Shown: piece by piece, positions 43,445-51,824 of the stretch
Layout of the letters: each line of letters begins with the position of its first letter
Numbering within the stretch: position 1 is the first letter of the stretch
Assembly (NCBI GenBank): GCA_002344055.1
Contig: DDTH01000002.1
Coordinates: 1-64,000 of the forward strand
Reading direction: 5' to 3'
DNA length: 64,000 nucleotides
Source: Sphingomonadales bacterium UBA2369
Lineage (GTDB): Bacteria > Pseudomonadota > Alphaproteobacteria > Sphingomonadales > Sphingomonadaceae
Program-made: the position numbers and the translations under genes
Notes under the pieces: model-generated
Seen by the model: the letters and a program-made list of their open reading frames with translations, nothing else
The model's database searches: none
Told to the model about the DNA's origin: nothing

Positions 43445-43449
43445 GTTAA
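43422..43449. terminator. Bidirectional terminator-like hairpin between MFS and recA
   Basis: The 10-bp GC stem with a 3-nt loop lies between two convergent genes (MFS stop at 43369, recA stop at 43456). It is followed by GTTAAT on the plus strand, not a full U-run. Position and stability suggest it ends transcription from both sides. Confidence 0.5.
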
Positions 43450-43455
43450 TCAGCC

Positions 43456-44520
43456 CTATTCGTCCTCGGGTTCGCCGACCATCAAAGCGTCAGCAACCTG
43501 GGCGGTGCGGCCGCGGATCGCCTGTTCCAGCTTGTCGAGCATCTCCGGATTTTCCTTGAGATACTGTTTGGCATTCTCGCGGCCCTGGCCGATGCGGATC
43601 GAATCGTAGCTGAACCAGGCGCCGGATTTTTCGACCATTCCGGCCTTTACGCCCAGATCGAGCACTTCGCCCACTTTCGACACGCCCTCGCCATACATGA
43701 TGTCGAATTCGACTTGCTTGAACGGGGGCGCGAGCTTGTTCTTCACCACCTTCACGCGCGTGGCGTTGCCGACAATATCGTCGCGATCCTTGATTTGGCC
43801 GGTGCGGCGGATGTCGAGCCGGACGGAGGCGTAGAATTTCAGCGCATTGCCGCCGGTGGTTGTTTCGGGATTCCCGTACATCACGCCGATCTTCATGCGC
43901 AGCTGGTTGATGAAGATGACCAGGCACTTCGATTTGGAGATCGAGCCGGTGAGCTTGCGCAGCGACTGGCTCATCAGCCGCGCCTGCAGGCCGACATGAC
44001 TGTCACCCATCTCGCCCTCGATTTCGGCCCGCGGGACGAGGGCCGCGACCGAATCGACGATCAATATGTCGATCGCGTTGGAGCGGACGAGCGTATCGAC
44101 GATCTCCAGCGCCTGCTCGCCCGTATCGGGCTGCGAGACGATGAGGTTGTCGATGTCCACGCCCAATTTGCGGGCATAGACCGGATCGAGCGCATGTTCG
44201 GCGTCGACAAAGGCCGCAGTGCCGCCATTCTTCTGCGCCTCGGCCACCGCATGCAGAGCGAGGGTGGTCTTGCCCGAGCTTTCCGGGCCGTAAATCTCGA
44301 CGACGCGGCCGCGCGGCAGGCCGCCGACACCCAAAGCGATGTCGAGACCGAGGCTGCCGGTCGAGATCGTCTCAATGTCAATCTTTTCCTTCGAGCCGAG
44401 GCGCATCGCGCTGCCCTTGCCGAACGCGCGGTCGATCTGCGCCAATGCGGCGTCGAGCGCCTTCTGCTTATCGGTATCCATATTGTTCCCGTCCGAAACG
44501 ACCTTGAGCGACGTCGCCAT
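43456..44520 (-). CDS. recA: Recombinase RecA
   Basis: Homologous recombination and SOS coprotease, 354 aa. It has the Walker A GPESSGKTTLALHAVAEAQ, the MAW region RLMSQSLRKLTGSISKSKC, the L1 loop INQLRMKIGVMYGNPETTTG and the L2-adjacent segment KNKLAPPFKQVEFDIMYGEG. The C-terminus is acidic (VGEPEDE). ATG at 44520. A near-consensus LexA site lies 79-93 bp upstream. Confidence 0.98.
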   Translation of the reverse strand: MATSLKVVSDGNNMDTDKQKALDAALAQIDRAFGKGSAMRLGSKEKIDIETISTGSLGLDIALGVGGLPRGRVVEIYGPESSGKTTLALHAVAEAQKNGGTAAFVDAEHALDPVYARKLGVDIDNLIVSQPDTGEQALEIVDTLVRSNAIDILIVDSVAALVPRAEIEGEMGDSHVGLQARLMSQSLRKLTGSISKSKCLVIFINQLRMKIGVMYGNPETTTGGNALKFYASVRLDIRRTGQIKDRDDIVGNATRVKVVKNKLAPPFKQVEFDIMYGEGVSKVGEVLDLGVKAGMVEKSGAWFSYDSIRIGQGRENAKQYLKENPEMLDKLEQAIRGRTAQVADALMVGEPEDE

Positions 44521-44598
44521 GTGACTGCCCCTTCCCTCGCGTTAGATGGCCCGGTGCGGCCGATCAATGGCAAGTCACGTACCGCATCTGTTCCAATG

Positions 44599-44613
44599 GA
44601 ACAAGTAGGAAAC
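44599..44613 (-). promoter_or_regulatory. LexA (SOS) box candidate upstream of recA
   Basis: On the minus strand it reads GTTTCCTACTTGTTC, i.e. GTTT-N7-GTTC, 7 of 8 bases of the alphaproteobacterial GTTC-N7-GTTC site. It lies 79-93 bp upstream of the recA ATG. RecA is LexA-controlled in most relatives, which supports the call despite the mismatch. Confidence 0.45.
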
Positions 44614-44683
44614 ATCCTATTTCCCTATTTTGTTCTCATTTCCTCCGCTCGACAGAGCGAAGGGCGCGGCGCAAGGATATGAT

Positions 44684-45394
44684 ATGGGGGATTTGATCGG
44701 TCATATCGCCGCACTGGCGCGCTTCCCGGTGAAGTCGATGGGTGGCGAGGCCCTGGACGAGGCCGCACTCGGTTGGAGCGGGATCGCCGGCGACCGGCAA
44801 TGGGCGTTCGTGAAGGAACCCGCGCACAGCCGCTTCCCCTGGTTCACCGGCCGCGATTTTTCGGCTCTGAATGCCTGGCGGGCGGCCTATCCCGATGGCG
44901 CCGATGCGAAGATTGCGACCCCGCAGGTTACGGCACCGGACGGCTGGAGCGGTGCGATCGACGATCCGGCTCTGCTCGAACGGCTGAGGCACGAGAGCGG
45001 CAAGGCGATGAGCCTGCTGCGGCTCGGACGGGGCGCCTATGATTCCCTGCCTTTGTCGCTCGTCACGGCGGCGCATCACAAACTGGTGGAAGGCAGCCAC
45101 GGTTCCCCGATCGACCCGCGCCGGTTCCGCATCAACCTGACGATCGAGAGCGACGTGCCGATGGCGCAATGGGCGGGAGAGCGGCTGAGGCTGGGCGAGG
45201 ACGGCCCCGAAATTGCCGTCACCGCGCCGATCGAGCGCTGCGTGATGATCACCATCGACCCCGAGACCGGCGAGCGCGACCCCAAGGTTATGCGGACCGT
45301 CGCACAGGCTTTCGACAACACATATGGTATGCACGCGAATGTGGTGCGGCCGGGGATGCTGCGGGTCGGGGCGGCGATTCGGATCGGCGACTGA
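44684..45394 (+). CDS. MOSC-domain protein
   Basis: Protein of 236 aa with an N-terminal beta-barrel segment (ALARFPVKSMGGEALDEAAL) and a MOSC domain from about residue 110. The latter contains DPRRFRINLTIESD and the conserved cysteine in APIERCVMITIDPETGERDP. MOSC proteins bind molybdenum cofactor or sulfur carriers, as in YcbX/YiiM detoxification of N-hydroxylated bases. The exact role is open. AAGGA lies 6 nt before the ATG at 44684; the frame is open upstream to 44630 but without conservation. Confidence 0.88.
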   Translation: MGDLIGHIAALARFPVKSMGGEALDEAALGWSGIAGDRQWAFVKEPAHSRFPWFTGRDFSALNAWRAAYPDGADAKIATPQVTAPDGWSGAIDDPALLERLRHESGKAMSLLRLGRGAYDSLPLSLVTAAHHKLVEGSHGSPIDPRRFRINLTIESDVPMAQWAGERLRLGEDGPEIAVTAPIERCVMITIDPETGERDPKVMRTVAQAFDNTYGMHANVVRPGMLRVGAAIRIGD

Positions 45395-45401
45395 CGGGCG
45401 T

Positions 45402-47174
45402 TCAGCCCCTCCCCTCGATCCAGCCGCCGATCTTCGCCTCCAGCACCGCCAGCGGCATCGCGCCGGTGTTCAGGATCTGATCGTGGAAGGCGCGGATGTC
45501 GAAAGCGGCGCCGAGGCGCGCGGCCGCGGTGCGGCGCAGCTCCTGCAGTTTCAGTTCCCCGATCTTGTAGGCACAGGCCTGGCCGGGGACCGAGATATAG
45601 CGGTCGATCTCCACCGCGACGTCGCGAGCAGCCATCGAGGTGTTGGCGAGCATATAGTCGATCGCCCGCTGCCGGTCCCAGCGCAGCGCGTGCAGGCCGG
45701 TATCGACGACCAGCCGCACCGCGCGCAGCATCTCCATGTCGAGATGGCCAAACCATTGATAGGGATCGGTGAACAGGCCGAGCTCGCGCCCGAGCGACTC
45801 GGCATAGAGCCCCCAGCCCTCGCTATAGGCGGTGCTGCGCCCGAAGCGCAGGATCGGCGGCAGGCCGGTATCCTCTTGCACGAGGCTGATCTGGTAATGA
45901 TGGCCGGGAATGCCCTCGTGGAGCGTCAGCGTCTCCAATGTGGGAATCGGGCGCGTGCCGAGCATGGCCATGTTGAAATAGAGGATGCCGGGGCCGGAGC
46001 CGTCCGCCGGGCCGGCGCTGTAATAGCCGGTGCCGCGCTGCTCCCCGACCGCCGGCAGACCGCGCACCTCGAACGGCGCGCGCGGGCGGCGCGAGAAGAG
46101 GCGCGGCATGCCTTGCCAGATCCGCGCCTCGATCTCCGCAAAGTGGCGGATCAACGCCTCCGGCTCGCGATAATAGAAACGCGGGTCCGTGCGGATATGT
46201 TCGAAGAAGGCCGGCAGATCGCCGCCGAAGCCGATGTCGCGGCGCGTGCGCTCCATATCCTCGCGGATGCGCGCGACCTCTGCCAGGCCGATGGCGTGAA
46301 TGTCTTCGGCGCTCATCGCGGTGGTGGTGTGATTGGCGAGATCGGCGGCGTAGAGCGCCGCGCCGTCCTTCATCGCCCACCGGCCGGGAGCCTGCGTGGC
46401 GGCGGGCAGGTAGGTTTGCGCGAGAAAGTCCCGAAGGCTGCGGCAGGCCGGATAAATGCTCTCGCCGACGATCCGCCGCCAGGCTGCGGCCTGCGGCTCC
46501 GGGGCGGTGGCGGCCGCGGCGGTCAGCGGGCTGCGCTCGACCGGCAAAGCCAGCATGGCGTCGAGCTGCGCGATGACCGCGCGGGTCGTCACCTGCGACT
46601 GGTGATAGCCATCCGCGATGCCTTGCCGCAAACGCCGCTCCAGCGATTGCAGATAGGTGGCGAAGCCCCGCAATTGTTCGGAGAATCGCTCCTGTGCGAT
46701 TGGCGTCGCAAGCCGGGGGCCGGCGGTCGCGGCATAGTCCGCAAATTCGACGTGAAAGCCGAATGAGGGATTGAGCGGTGCCTTCTGCTGCACCGCGAAC
46801 AGGCCGGCGCGATGCCGGTCGAGCGTCTGCGCGGTGCGATAGCGGAAGACATCGAAGGCGATCCGGTCGTCGCGGCCCAGCGCATTGCGATCGATCGCGC
46901 GCAGGCCCGCTTCGTCCCGTTCCGCGTTGCCGCGCAGCCACGCGCCATGTTCCTCGCCGAGCGGATCGACGAAGGCCGGTCCGGTCGCCGCGACGCCGTC
47001 ACGGGAGGAGCCGAGCGGATCGAGCGCACGGCGGGCGCGGTCGCTTTCGTCGATCAAAGCGCGGAGACGGGCAGCCGGATCGTCGGGCGCTTGCGCGCGG
47101 GCGGGAAGGAATGGCAGGATCGCGGCCGCGGCGGCGCCGGTGAGCAGAGTTCGCCGGTTCACTCGCGTCGCCAT
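45402..47174 (-). CDS. DUF885-family secreted metallopeptidase-like protein
   Basis: Protein of 590 aa. The N-terminus RVNRRTLLTGAAAAAILPFL carries an RR pair and hydrophobic core typical of Tat export, with a cleavage site near PARAQ. The DUF885 catalytic-type motif is LHEGIPGHH (H419, E420, H425, H426), a variant of the HExxH zinc site. YSEGWGLYAESLG is also family-typical. Probably a periplasmic peptidase; substrate unknown. The frame continues upstream to 47468 inside the hydrolase gene and is rejected there. Confidence 0.87.
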   Translation of the reverse strand: MATRVNRRTLLTGAAAAAILPFLPARAQAPDDPAARLRALIDESDRARRALDPLGSSRDGVAATGPAFVDPLGEEHGAWLRGNAERDEAGLRAIDRNALGRDDRIAFDVFRYRTAQTLDRHRAGLFAVQQKAPLNPSFGFHVEFADYAATAGPRLATPIAQERFSEQLRGFATYLQSLERRLRQGIADGYHQSQVTTRAVIAQLDAMLALPVERSPLTAAAATAPEPQAAAWRRIVGESIYPACRSLRDFLAQTYLPAATQAPGRWAMKDGAALYAADLANHTTTAMSAEDIHAIGLAEVARIREDMERTRRDIGFGGDLPAFFEHIRTDPRFYYREPEALIRHFAEIEARIWQGMPRLFSRRPRAPFEVRGLPAVGEQRGTGYYSAGPADGSGPGILYFNMAMLGTRPIPTLETLTLHEGIPGHHYQISLVQEDTGLPPILRFGRSTAYSEGWGLYAESLGRELGLFTDPYQWFGHLDMEMLRAVRLVVDTGLHALRWDRQRAIDYMLANTSMAARDVAVEIDRYISVPGQACAYKIGELKLQELRRTAAARLGAAFDIRAFHDQILNTGAMPLAVLEAKIGGWIEGRG

Positions 47175-47226
47175 CGTCTCTTCTCTCCTGCCCGTTGTCA
47201 CGGTGAACCAGCGGGCGGCCGAAAGA

Positions 47227-48072
47227 TCAACCGGCCTCACGCGGGGTCCGGTCGAGGCTGTCCAGCGCGCGGCGCAGCGCGTCGTCAAAGCCCGGATGCC
47301 CGAAAATCTCGCTGTGATCGACGCCGTCCACGACGATGTCGGCGCGCCGGTTGGCCAGGACGGCGCGCAGGGCGCCGGTGCGTTCGGGACGGACGAGGCC
47401 GTCCTCTCCCGCCGCGACGATGGCGACGGGGATGTCGCGGCCGTTGAGCGCCGCGGCCGAATCGACATCGTGGCGAAGCAGGAACGAAACCGGGAGCCAC
47501 CAGTAGAGCTGCCGCGCGGTCGCCTGCAGGGAATCGAACGGGGTAACGAGGATCAGACCGGCGAGCGGGCGGCGGGCCGCGAGGGCCGCGGCGATGCCGC
47601 TGCCGAGGCTGACTCCGACGCCGATCACGCGGCGCGGCCGGTAGCGGGACATCAGCAGATCGAAGGCGGCCGGCGCATCATCCGCCATCTTTCCGGCATC
47701 CGGGCTGCCGGTGCTTGGCGCATAGCCGCGATAGTGGAAGGCGGCGATGGCATGATCCGGAAAGGCGCGCCGCAGCCGCTCGGCCAGGAATTGCGCGTTG
47801 GTCGCATTGCCGCCGAAAGCCAGCAGCAGGGTGCTGTCAGCGTCCGGGCGGTCCGGCGGCAAATAGAGGCCTTCCAGATCGGTGCCGTCGGGCGTGGTCA
47901 GAGTCAGGCGTTCCGCGCCCGGCGGCAGCGGTCCCGAAGACGCGACGATCCAGGCCGGGAAGAGCAGCCGTTCCTGCAGCGCCCACATGGCGAGACAGAC
48001 CGCGCCATAGAGCATGGCGGCCGCGATCAGGACGTTGCGCGCGATTCTGGCCATGCCGGCATTGTTGAGCAT
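47227..48072 (-). CDS. Alpha/beta hydrolase, membrane-anchored (BEM46-like)
   Basis: Protein of 281 aa with one N-terminal hydrophobic segment (about 12-32) and an alpha/beta hydrolase domain. The nucleophile is S155 in GVSLGSG, the acid D224 in AAGEDGLV, and the base H253 in VDHSEIF. The oxyanion region is LLLAFGGNATN. The arrangement resembles BEM46/ABHD13 serine hydrolases; the substrate is unknown. It lies 52 bp upstream of the DUF885 gene on the same strand. Confidence 0.87.
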   Translation of the reverse strand: MLNNAGMARIARNVLIAAAMLYGAVCLAMWALQERLLFPAWIVASSGPLPPGAERLTLTTPDGTDLEGLYLPPDRPDADSTLLLAFGGNATNAQFLAERLRRAFPDHAIAAFHYRGYAPSTGSPDAGKMADDAPAAFDLLMSRYRPRRVIGVGVSLGSGIAAALAARRPLAGLILVTPFDSLQATARQLYWWLPVSFLLRHDVDSAAALNGRDIPVAIVAAGEDGLVRPERTGALRAVLANRRADIVVDGVDHSEIFGHPGFDDALRRALDSLDRTPREAG

Positions 48073-48161
48073 TCATGGTCGGCGGCGCGCAAGCGAAGAT
48101 GCCGATTCCGGATCAGGTCCGGGGTGGCGACCGGCGGAGGGTAAGGGCCTGCGCGCGACCC

Positions 48162-48539
48162 TTACCCTGCCCGCTGGTTCGCGCTGATCAACGCCTGTTC
48201 CATCGCCGGTTCGATCGCGTCGATCGTATAGGGTTTGCTGAGCAAAGGTGCGCCCGCGTGGGCCTGCGGCGGCGGCTCGAGGTGACCGCCAGTGGCCAGG
48301 ACAAAGGGGATGCCGGCCTCGTTCAGCTTGTCGGCGAGCGGCCACACGCTCTTGCCGTCCTTCAGCCGCACGTCGCAGATGGCGATATCGAAGCCGCCCT
48401 TCCCGGCCCATTCCAGCCCGTCTTCGAGATTGTCGCAGCTGGCGACCACGTTGTGGCCGAGAGAATCGAGAAAATCCTCCAGCATCATCGCGATCAGGGG
48501 TTCGTCCTCGACGATCAGGATGGAACGCGGCTCACTCAT
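48162..48539 (-). CDS. Single-domain response regulator
   Basis: Stand-alone receiver of 125 aa. It has the acidic pocket ED (11-12), phospho-acceptor D56 in AICDVRLKDG, and the lysine in LLSKPY (about K102). The segment PFVLATGG (78-85) resembles the FATGUY receiver subclass linked to general stress signalling in sphingomonads, though the match is loose. It lies 38 bp downstream of cckA on the same strand, so it may be phosphorylated in the CckA pathway or by another kinase. Confidence 0.88.
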   Translation of the reverse strand: MSEPRSILIVEDEPLIAMMLEDFLDSLGHNVVASCDNLEDGLEWAGKGGFDIAICDVRLKDGKSVWPLADKLNEAGIPFVLATGGHLEPPPQAHAGAPLLSKPYTIDAIEPAMEQALISANQRAG

Positions 48540-48577
48540 ATCCGGCCCGGTAGCATCCGTTTCGGAAAGGAAAAGAA

Positions 48578-50986
48578 CTATTTACCGGCGAGCACATCCC
48601 TCACCTTCTCCGCGAGCTGCTGGACCGAGAAGGGTTTGGGCAGGAACGACACATTGTCGATGTCGATCGATTTGCGCAGCTGCTCCTCGGCATAGCCGGA
48701 GATGAACAGGACGGGCAGATCGGGACGCGCCTCGCGGGCGGCGCGGACCGTGGTGGGGCCGTCCATCGTCGGCATGACCACGTCGGAGATGAGCAGGTCG
48801 ATCTCCTCCTCGCGGGCGAGGATCTCCAGCGCTGCTTCACCGCTGTCGGCGGTGAGCATCGTGTAGCCGTGGCGCGTGAGCGCGCGTTCGGCGACGGCGC
48901 GGACCATCGCTTCATCCTCGACCAGCAGGATCGTGCCCGTGCCCCACAATTCCCCCTGCGGCTCGGTCTTGCGGAGTTGCGGCGTTGGCGCGGCTTCGGC
49001 CGGGGCGTGGTGGACGGGCAAGTAGATGGTGAAGCTGGTCCCCTGCCCCAATTTGCTCTCGGCGAAGATGAAGCCGCCGGATTGCTTCACGATGCCGTAG
49101 ACGGTGGAGAGGCCGAGGCCGGTGCCTTTCCCCACTTCCTTGGTGGTGAAGAAAGGTTCGAAGATCTTGGCGAGGATGGCGGGAGCGATGCCGGTGCCAG
49201 TGTCGGTGACGCGGAGCGCCGTGTAATCGGCGATCGGCATGACGTCGCGGCCCATGCGGCGGACCTCATCCGGGGTGATCGCGAACGTCTCCATCTTCAG
49301 CGTGCCGACGCCGTCGCCATTCCCTGCATCGCTCTTCGCCTGCATCGCGTCGCGGGCGTTGACGGCGAGATTGACGATGACCTGCTCCAGCTGGCCCGGA
49401 TCGGCGCGGATCGCGCCCAGATTGCGGCCATGCTTGACCTCCAGCTTCACCCGCTCGCCGAGCAGGCGGTGGAGAAGATGGGTCACTTCGGAAACCGCGT
49501 CCGGGAGTTGCAGGACCTGCGGCCGCAGCGTCTGCTGGCGGGAGAAGGCCAGCAATTGCCGGGTGAGATTGGCGGCGCGGTTGGAGTTGGAGCGGATCTG
49601 CTGGATGTCGTCATAGTCCGGATCGCCCGGCATGTGGCGCATCAGCATGAGATCGCAGGTGCCGAGCATCGCGGTCAGGATGTTGTTGAAATCATGGGCG
49701 ACGCCGCCCGCCAATTGCCCGACCGCCTGCATCTTGGTGGCCTGGGCGATCTCCTTCTTGAGCCGCGCTTCCTCGCTATTGTCCTTCAGGCTGAGCAAAA
49801 CCGCGCCGCTGCCGAGGCCGCGGGCGCCGGCGACGGTGAGCGCGATCGGATCGTCGGGATTGGATTTCAGCCGCACGGCGAGATCGCCGGTCAGGCCGCC
49901 GGGGCCGCGGGCGAAACGGTGAACGAGATCGGAGACGGCGGCCTTGTCCTCGTCCACGACCAGATCGCCGGGCCAGGAGGCGGCCTGGTTCGGGCCGAGG
50001 CCGGCAGCGCGGCGGAAGGCGCGGTTCAGGAAGGTGAAGCGGCCGTCCACGTCGGCGAGCGCCAGACCGAGCGGGAGATGTTCGAGCAGGACGTGAATGC
50101 CTTCTTCGCCCTCCACCGCGGGCAGGCCGGTCTCGTCGAGCATGAAGAAGAGCGCGCGTTCCTCCTCGCGTTCGCCCAGCGGCACGTGGAGGATGCGCAG
50201 GGGCACGGCACCGCGCCCCTCGGCAGCGAAAGTGAACTGGCCCTTGGCCGTGCCGGAGAGGAAACCGACGAGATCGGCACCGATCACCTCCGCGCCATTT
50301 TCGCCACCGGCGCGGCGGATGAAAACGGGGTTGGCGGCGTGGATCGTCCCGTTCGTATCGGCGAGCACCGCCATGATACCGGCCGCGCCGAGCCGTTCGC
50401 CCGCCGCGCCGGCGATCAGCCGCTCGGCCTGACGGCCGAGATCCTCCGCTTCGTCCGCCGGGCGGAAGCGCCAGAAGAGCAGGTCTCCGGCGGCGGGCCT
50501 GGCTTCGGCGACGATGGCATGACCGGCGAGGGTCAGAAGGACGGAGGCCGCGCCGGATTTGCGGGCGACTGCGGCAAGCGAGCGCAATTCGGCCTGCGCG
50601 GGCTCGTCGGGGGCGAGATCGGTCAGGCGCGACGGGGCGCCGTAGCGAGCGGAGAAAGCGCCATTGGCGGCGTTCAGATCGAGATTCTGACTGGTCAGCG
50701 CGGCGGCATCATCGCCCACCCATTCGAGTGCCGAGCGGGCCAAGGCGACGTCGAGCTCGGCCTGCTCCGGCGCTTCCGCGGCATCCTGCGGGCGGCGGAG
50801 GAGGAGGAGCAAGCCGCCGACGGCGAGGAGACCCCCACCGAATGCCGCCGCGAAAATCCAGCTGCCGGCCGCCCAGAGCAGCAAGGCAGTGGAGGCGATC
50901 GCGGCCAGGCCGAAGAGCGCGAGGGTCAGCGCATTGCCCGCGCCTTTCGGGGTTCCCAAGCTCCGGTCTGCTGCTGCGCTGGCCAC
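48578..50986 (-). CDS. cckA: Cell-cycle hybrid histidine kinase CckA
   Basis: Hybrid kinase of 802 aa, top of the CckA-ChpT-CtrA phosphorelay. Order: two hydrophobic segments (about 19-40 and 43-64); PAS-like domains (about 85-400); HisKA with H431 in LAGGVAHDFNNILTAMLG; an HATPase (DTGTGIAPAILAKIFEPFFT, GTGLGLSTVYGIVKQSGG); and a C-terminal receiver with D735 in LLISDVVMPTMDG. The H-box HDFNNILTA is the CckA signature. smpB is 58 bp upstream. ChpT and CtrA are not in the window. Confidence 0.93.
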   Translation of the reverse strand: MASAAADRSLGTPKGAGNALTLALFGLAAIASTALLLWAAGSWIFAAAFGGGLLAVGGLLLLLRRPQDAAEAPEQAELDVALARSALEWVGDDAAALTSQNLDLNAANGAFSARYGAPSRLTDLAPDEPAQAELRSLAAVARKSGAASVLLTLAGHAIVAEARPAAGDLLFWRFRPADEAEDLGRQAERLIAGAAGERLGAAGIMAVLADTNGTIHAANPVFIRRAGGENGAEVIGADLVGFLSGTAKGQFTFAAEGRGAVPLRILHVPLGEREEERALFFMLDETGLPAVEGEEGIHVLLEHLPLGLALADVDGRFTFLNRAFRRAAGLGPNQAASWPGDLVVDEDKAAVSDLVHRFARGPGGLTGDLAVRLKSNPDDPIALTVAGARGLGSGAVLLSLKDNSEEARLKKEIAQATKMQAVGQLAGGVAHDFNNILTAMLGTCDLMLMRHMPGDPDYDDIQQIRSNSNRAANLTRQLLAFSRQQTLRPQVLQLPDAVSEVTHLLHRLLGERVKLEVKHGRNLGAIRADPGQLEQVIVNLAVNARDAMQAKSDAGNGDGVGTLKMETFAITPDEVRRMGRDVMPIADYTALRVTDTGTGIAPAILAKIFEPFFTTKEVGKGTGLGLSTVYGIVKQSGGFIFAESKLGQGTSFTIYLPVHHAPAEAAPTPQLRKTEPQGELWGTGTILLVEDEAMVRAVAERALTRHGYTMLTADSGEAALEILAREEEIDLLISDVVMPTMDGPTTVRAAREARPDLPVLFISGYAEEQLRKSIDIDNVSFLPKPFSVQQLAEKVRDVLAGK

Positions 50987-51043
50987 GGTGGGACTGATGC
51001 CGATGCAGCGCGCGGGCGCAAGGGCTAACGACGCCGGGACGCG

Positions 51044-51526
51044 TCAGCCATGTTCCTTGAGCAGCCGGCCCTGTTCACGCTTCCAGTCCTTTTCGGCCTG
51101 ATATTCGCGCTTGTCGTGCGCCTTGCGGCCCTTGGCGAGGGCGATCTCGACCTTGGCGCGGCCCTTGGCGTTGAAATAGACGCTGAGGGGGACGAGCGTC
51201 ATGCCCTGGCGGGCGACGGCGCCGAACATCTTGCTGATCTCGCGATGCTTGAGCAGCAATTTGCGGGGGCGCTTGGGTTCGTGATTGTAGCGGTTGCCGT
51301 GGCTGAATTCGGGGATGTTGGCGTTGATCAGCCAGACCTCGCCTTCCTCCACCGCGGCATAGCTCTCGGCGATCGAGCCCTCTCCCGAGCGCAGCGACTT
51401 CACCTCCGTGCCGGTGAGCGCGATCCCGGCCTCGTAGACGGTGTCGATGGCATAATCGAACTTCGCCCGCCGGTTCTCGGCGACGATTTTCTTCTTGTCG
51501 AACTCTGCGGTGCGTGGGCGGGCCAT
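51044..51526 (-). CDS. smpB: SsrA-binding protein
   Basis: tmRNA-binding protein of 160 aa needed for trans-translation rescue of stalled ribosomes. It has the OB-fold core AENRRAKFDYAIDTVYEAGI, LTGTEVKSLRSGEGSIAESY, and the basic C-terminal tail GRKAHDKREYQAEKDWKREQ. Start at MARPRTAEFDKKK (51526). It begins 1 bp after the stop of the small upstream gene, in the order dapA - small gene - smpB - cckA. No ssrA is visible in the window. Confidence 0.96.
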   Translation of the reverse strand: MARPRTAEFDKKKIVAENRRAKFDYAIDTVYEAGIALTGTEVKSLRSGEGSIAESYAAVEEGEVWLINANIPEFSHGNRYNHEPKRPRKLLLKHREISKMFGAVARQGMTLVPLSVYFNAKGRAKVEIALAKGRKAHDKREYQAEKDWKREQGRLLKEHG

Positions 51527-51527
51527 A

Positions 51528-51824
51528 TCAGAGCAGATCGTATTTTCGGAGGAGAGCTTCAATCCTTGGTGTCACCCCGGAGCCAACATTTCGAAGCGGC
51601 TTCCAGCCCACAACCCAAGGCTTCCCATTAGCCTCTAGTACAGCTGAGATATTGCACATCCGCTGAGAGACGGAGCCGCTTCCGCGTGCCTGTAACCCGG
51701 CTTTGAGCGCGCCTTTTATCAAGGCTGCCCGGTCAATCTCATGCTCCGTCCCCTTTTGTCGAACCGCCTTCCAATAGCGACCGACAGCGATCTCAAGCTC
51801 TTCGTCTGTCCATTCGTCACTCAT
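51528..51824 (-). CDS. Small protein resembling the N-terminal domain of HNH-type nucleases
   Basis: Protein of 98 aa: WTDEELEIAVGRYWKAV, then RAALIKGALKAGLQARGSGS, SVSQRMCNISAVLEANGKPW and GWKPLRNVGSGVTPRIEALL. From memory this pattern is the accessory N-terminal domain found ahead of HNH or related restriction endonuclease domains; here no nuclease domain follows. The gene overlaps dapA by 4 nt (ATGA) and ends 1 bp before smpB, so it has been slotted neatly into this operon. Its codon use is visibly less GC-biased than its neighbours, suggesting transfer. It may be a remnant or a free-standing DNA-binding domain. Confidence 0.65.
   Translation of the reverse strand: MSDEWTDEELEIAVGRYWKAVRQKGTEHEIDRAALIKGALKAGLQARGSGSVSQRMCNISAVLEANGKPWVVGWKPLRNVGSGVTPRIEALLRKYDLL

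Noticed and set aside
44590..44602. GTTCCAATGGAAC read as a LexA palindrome
   Set aside because: Alphaproteobacterial LexA uses a direct repeat with 7-nt spacing; this inverted pair has 5 nt. The overlapping direct repeat was annotated instead.
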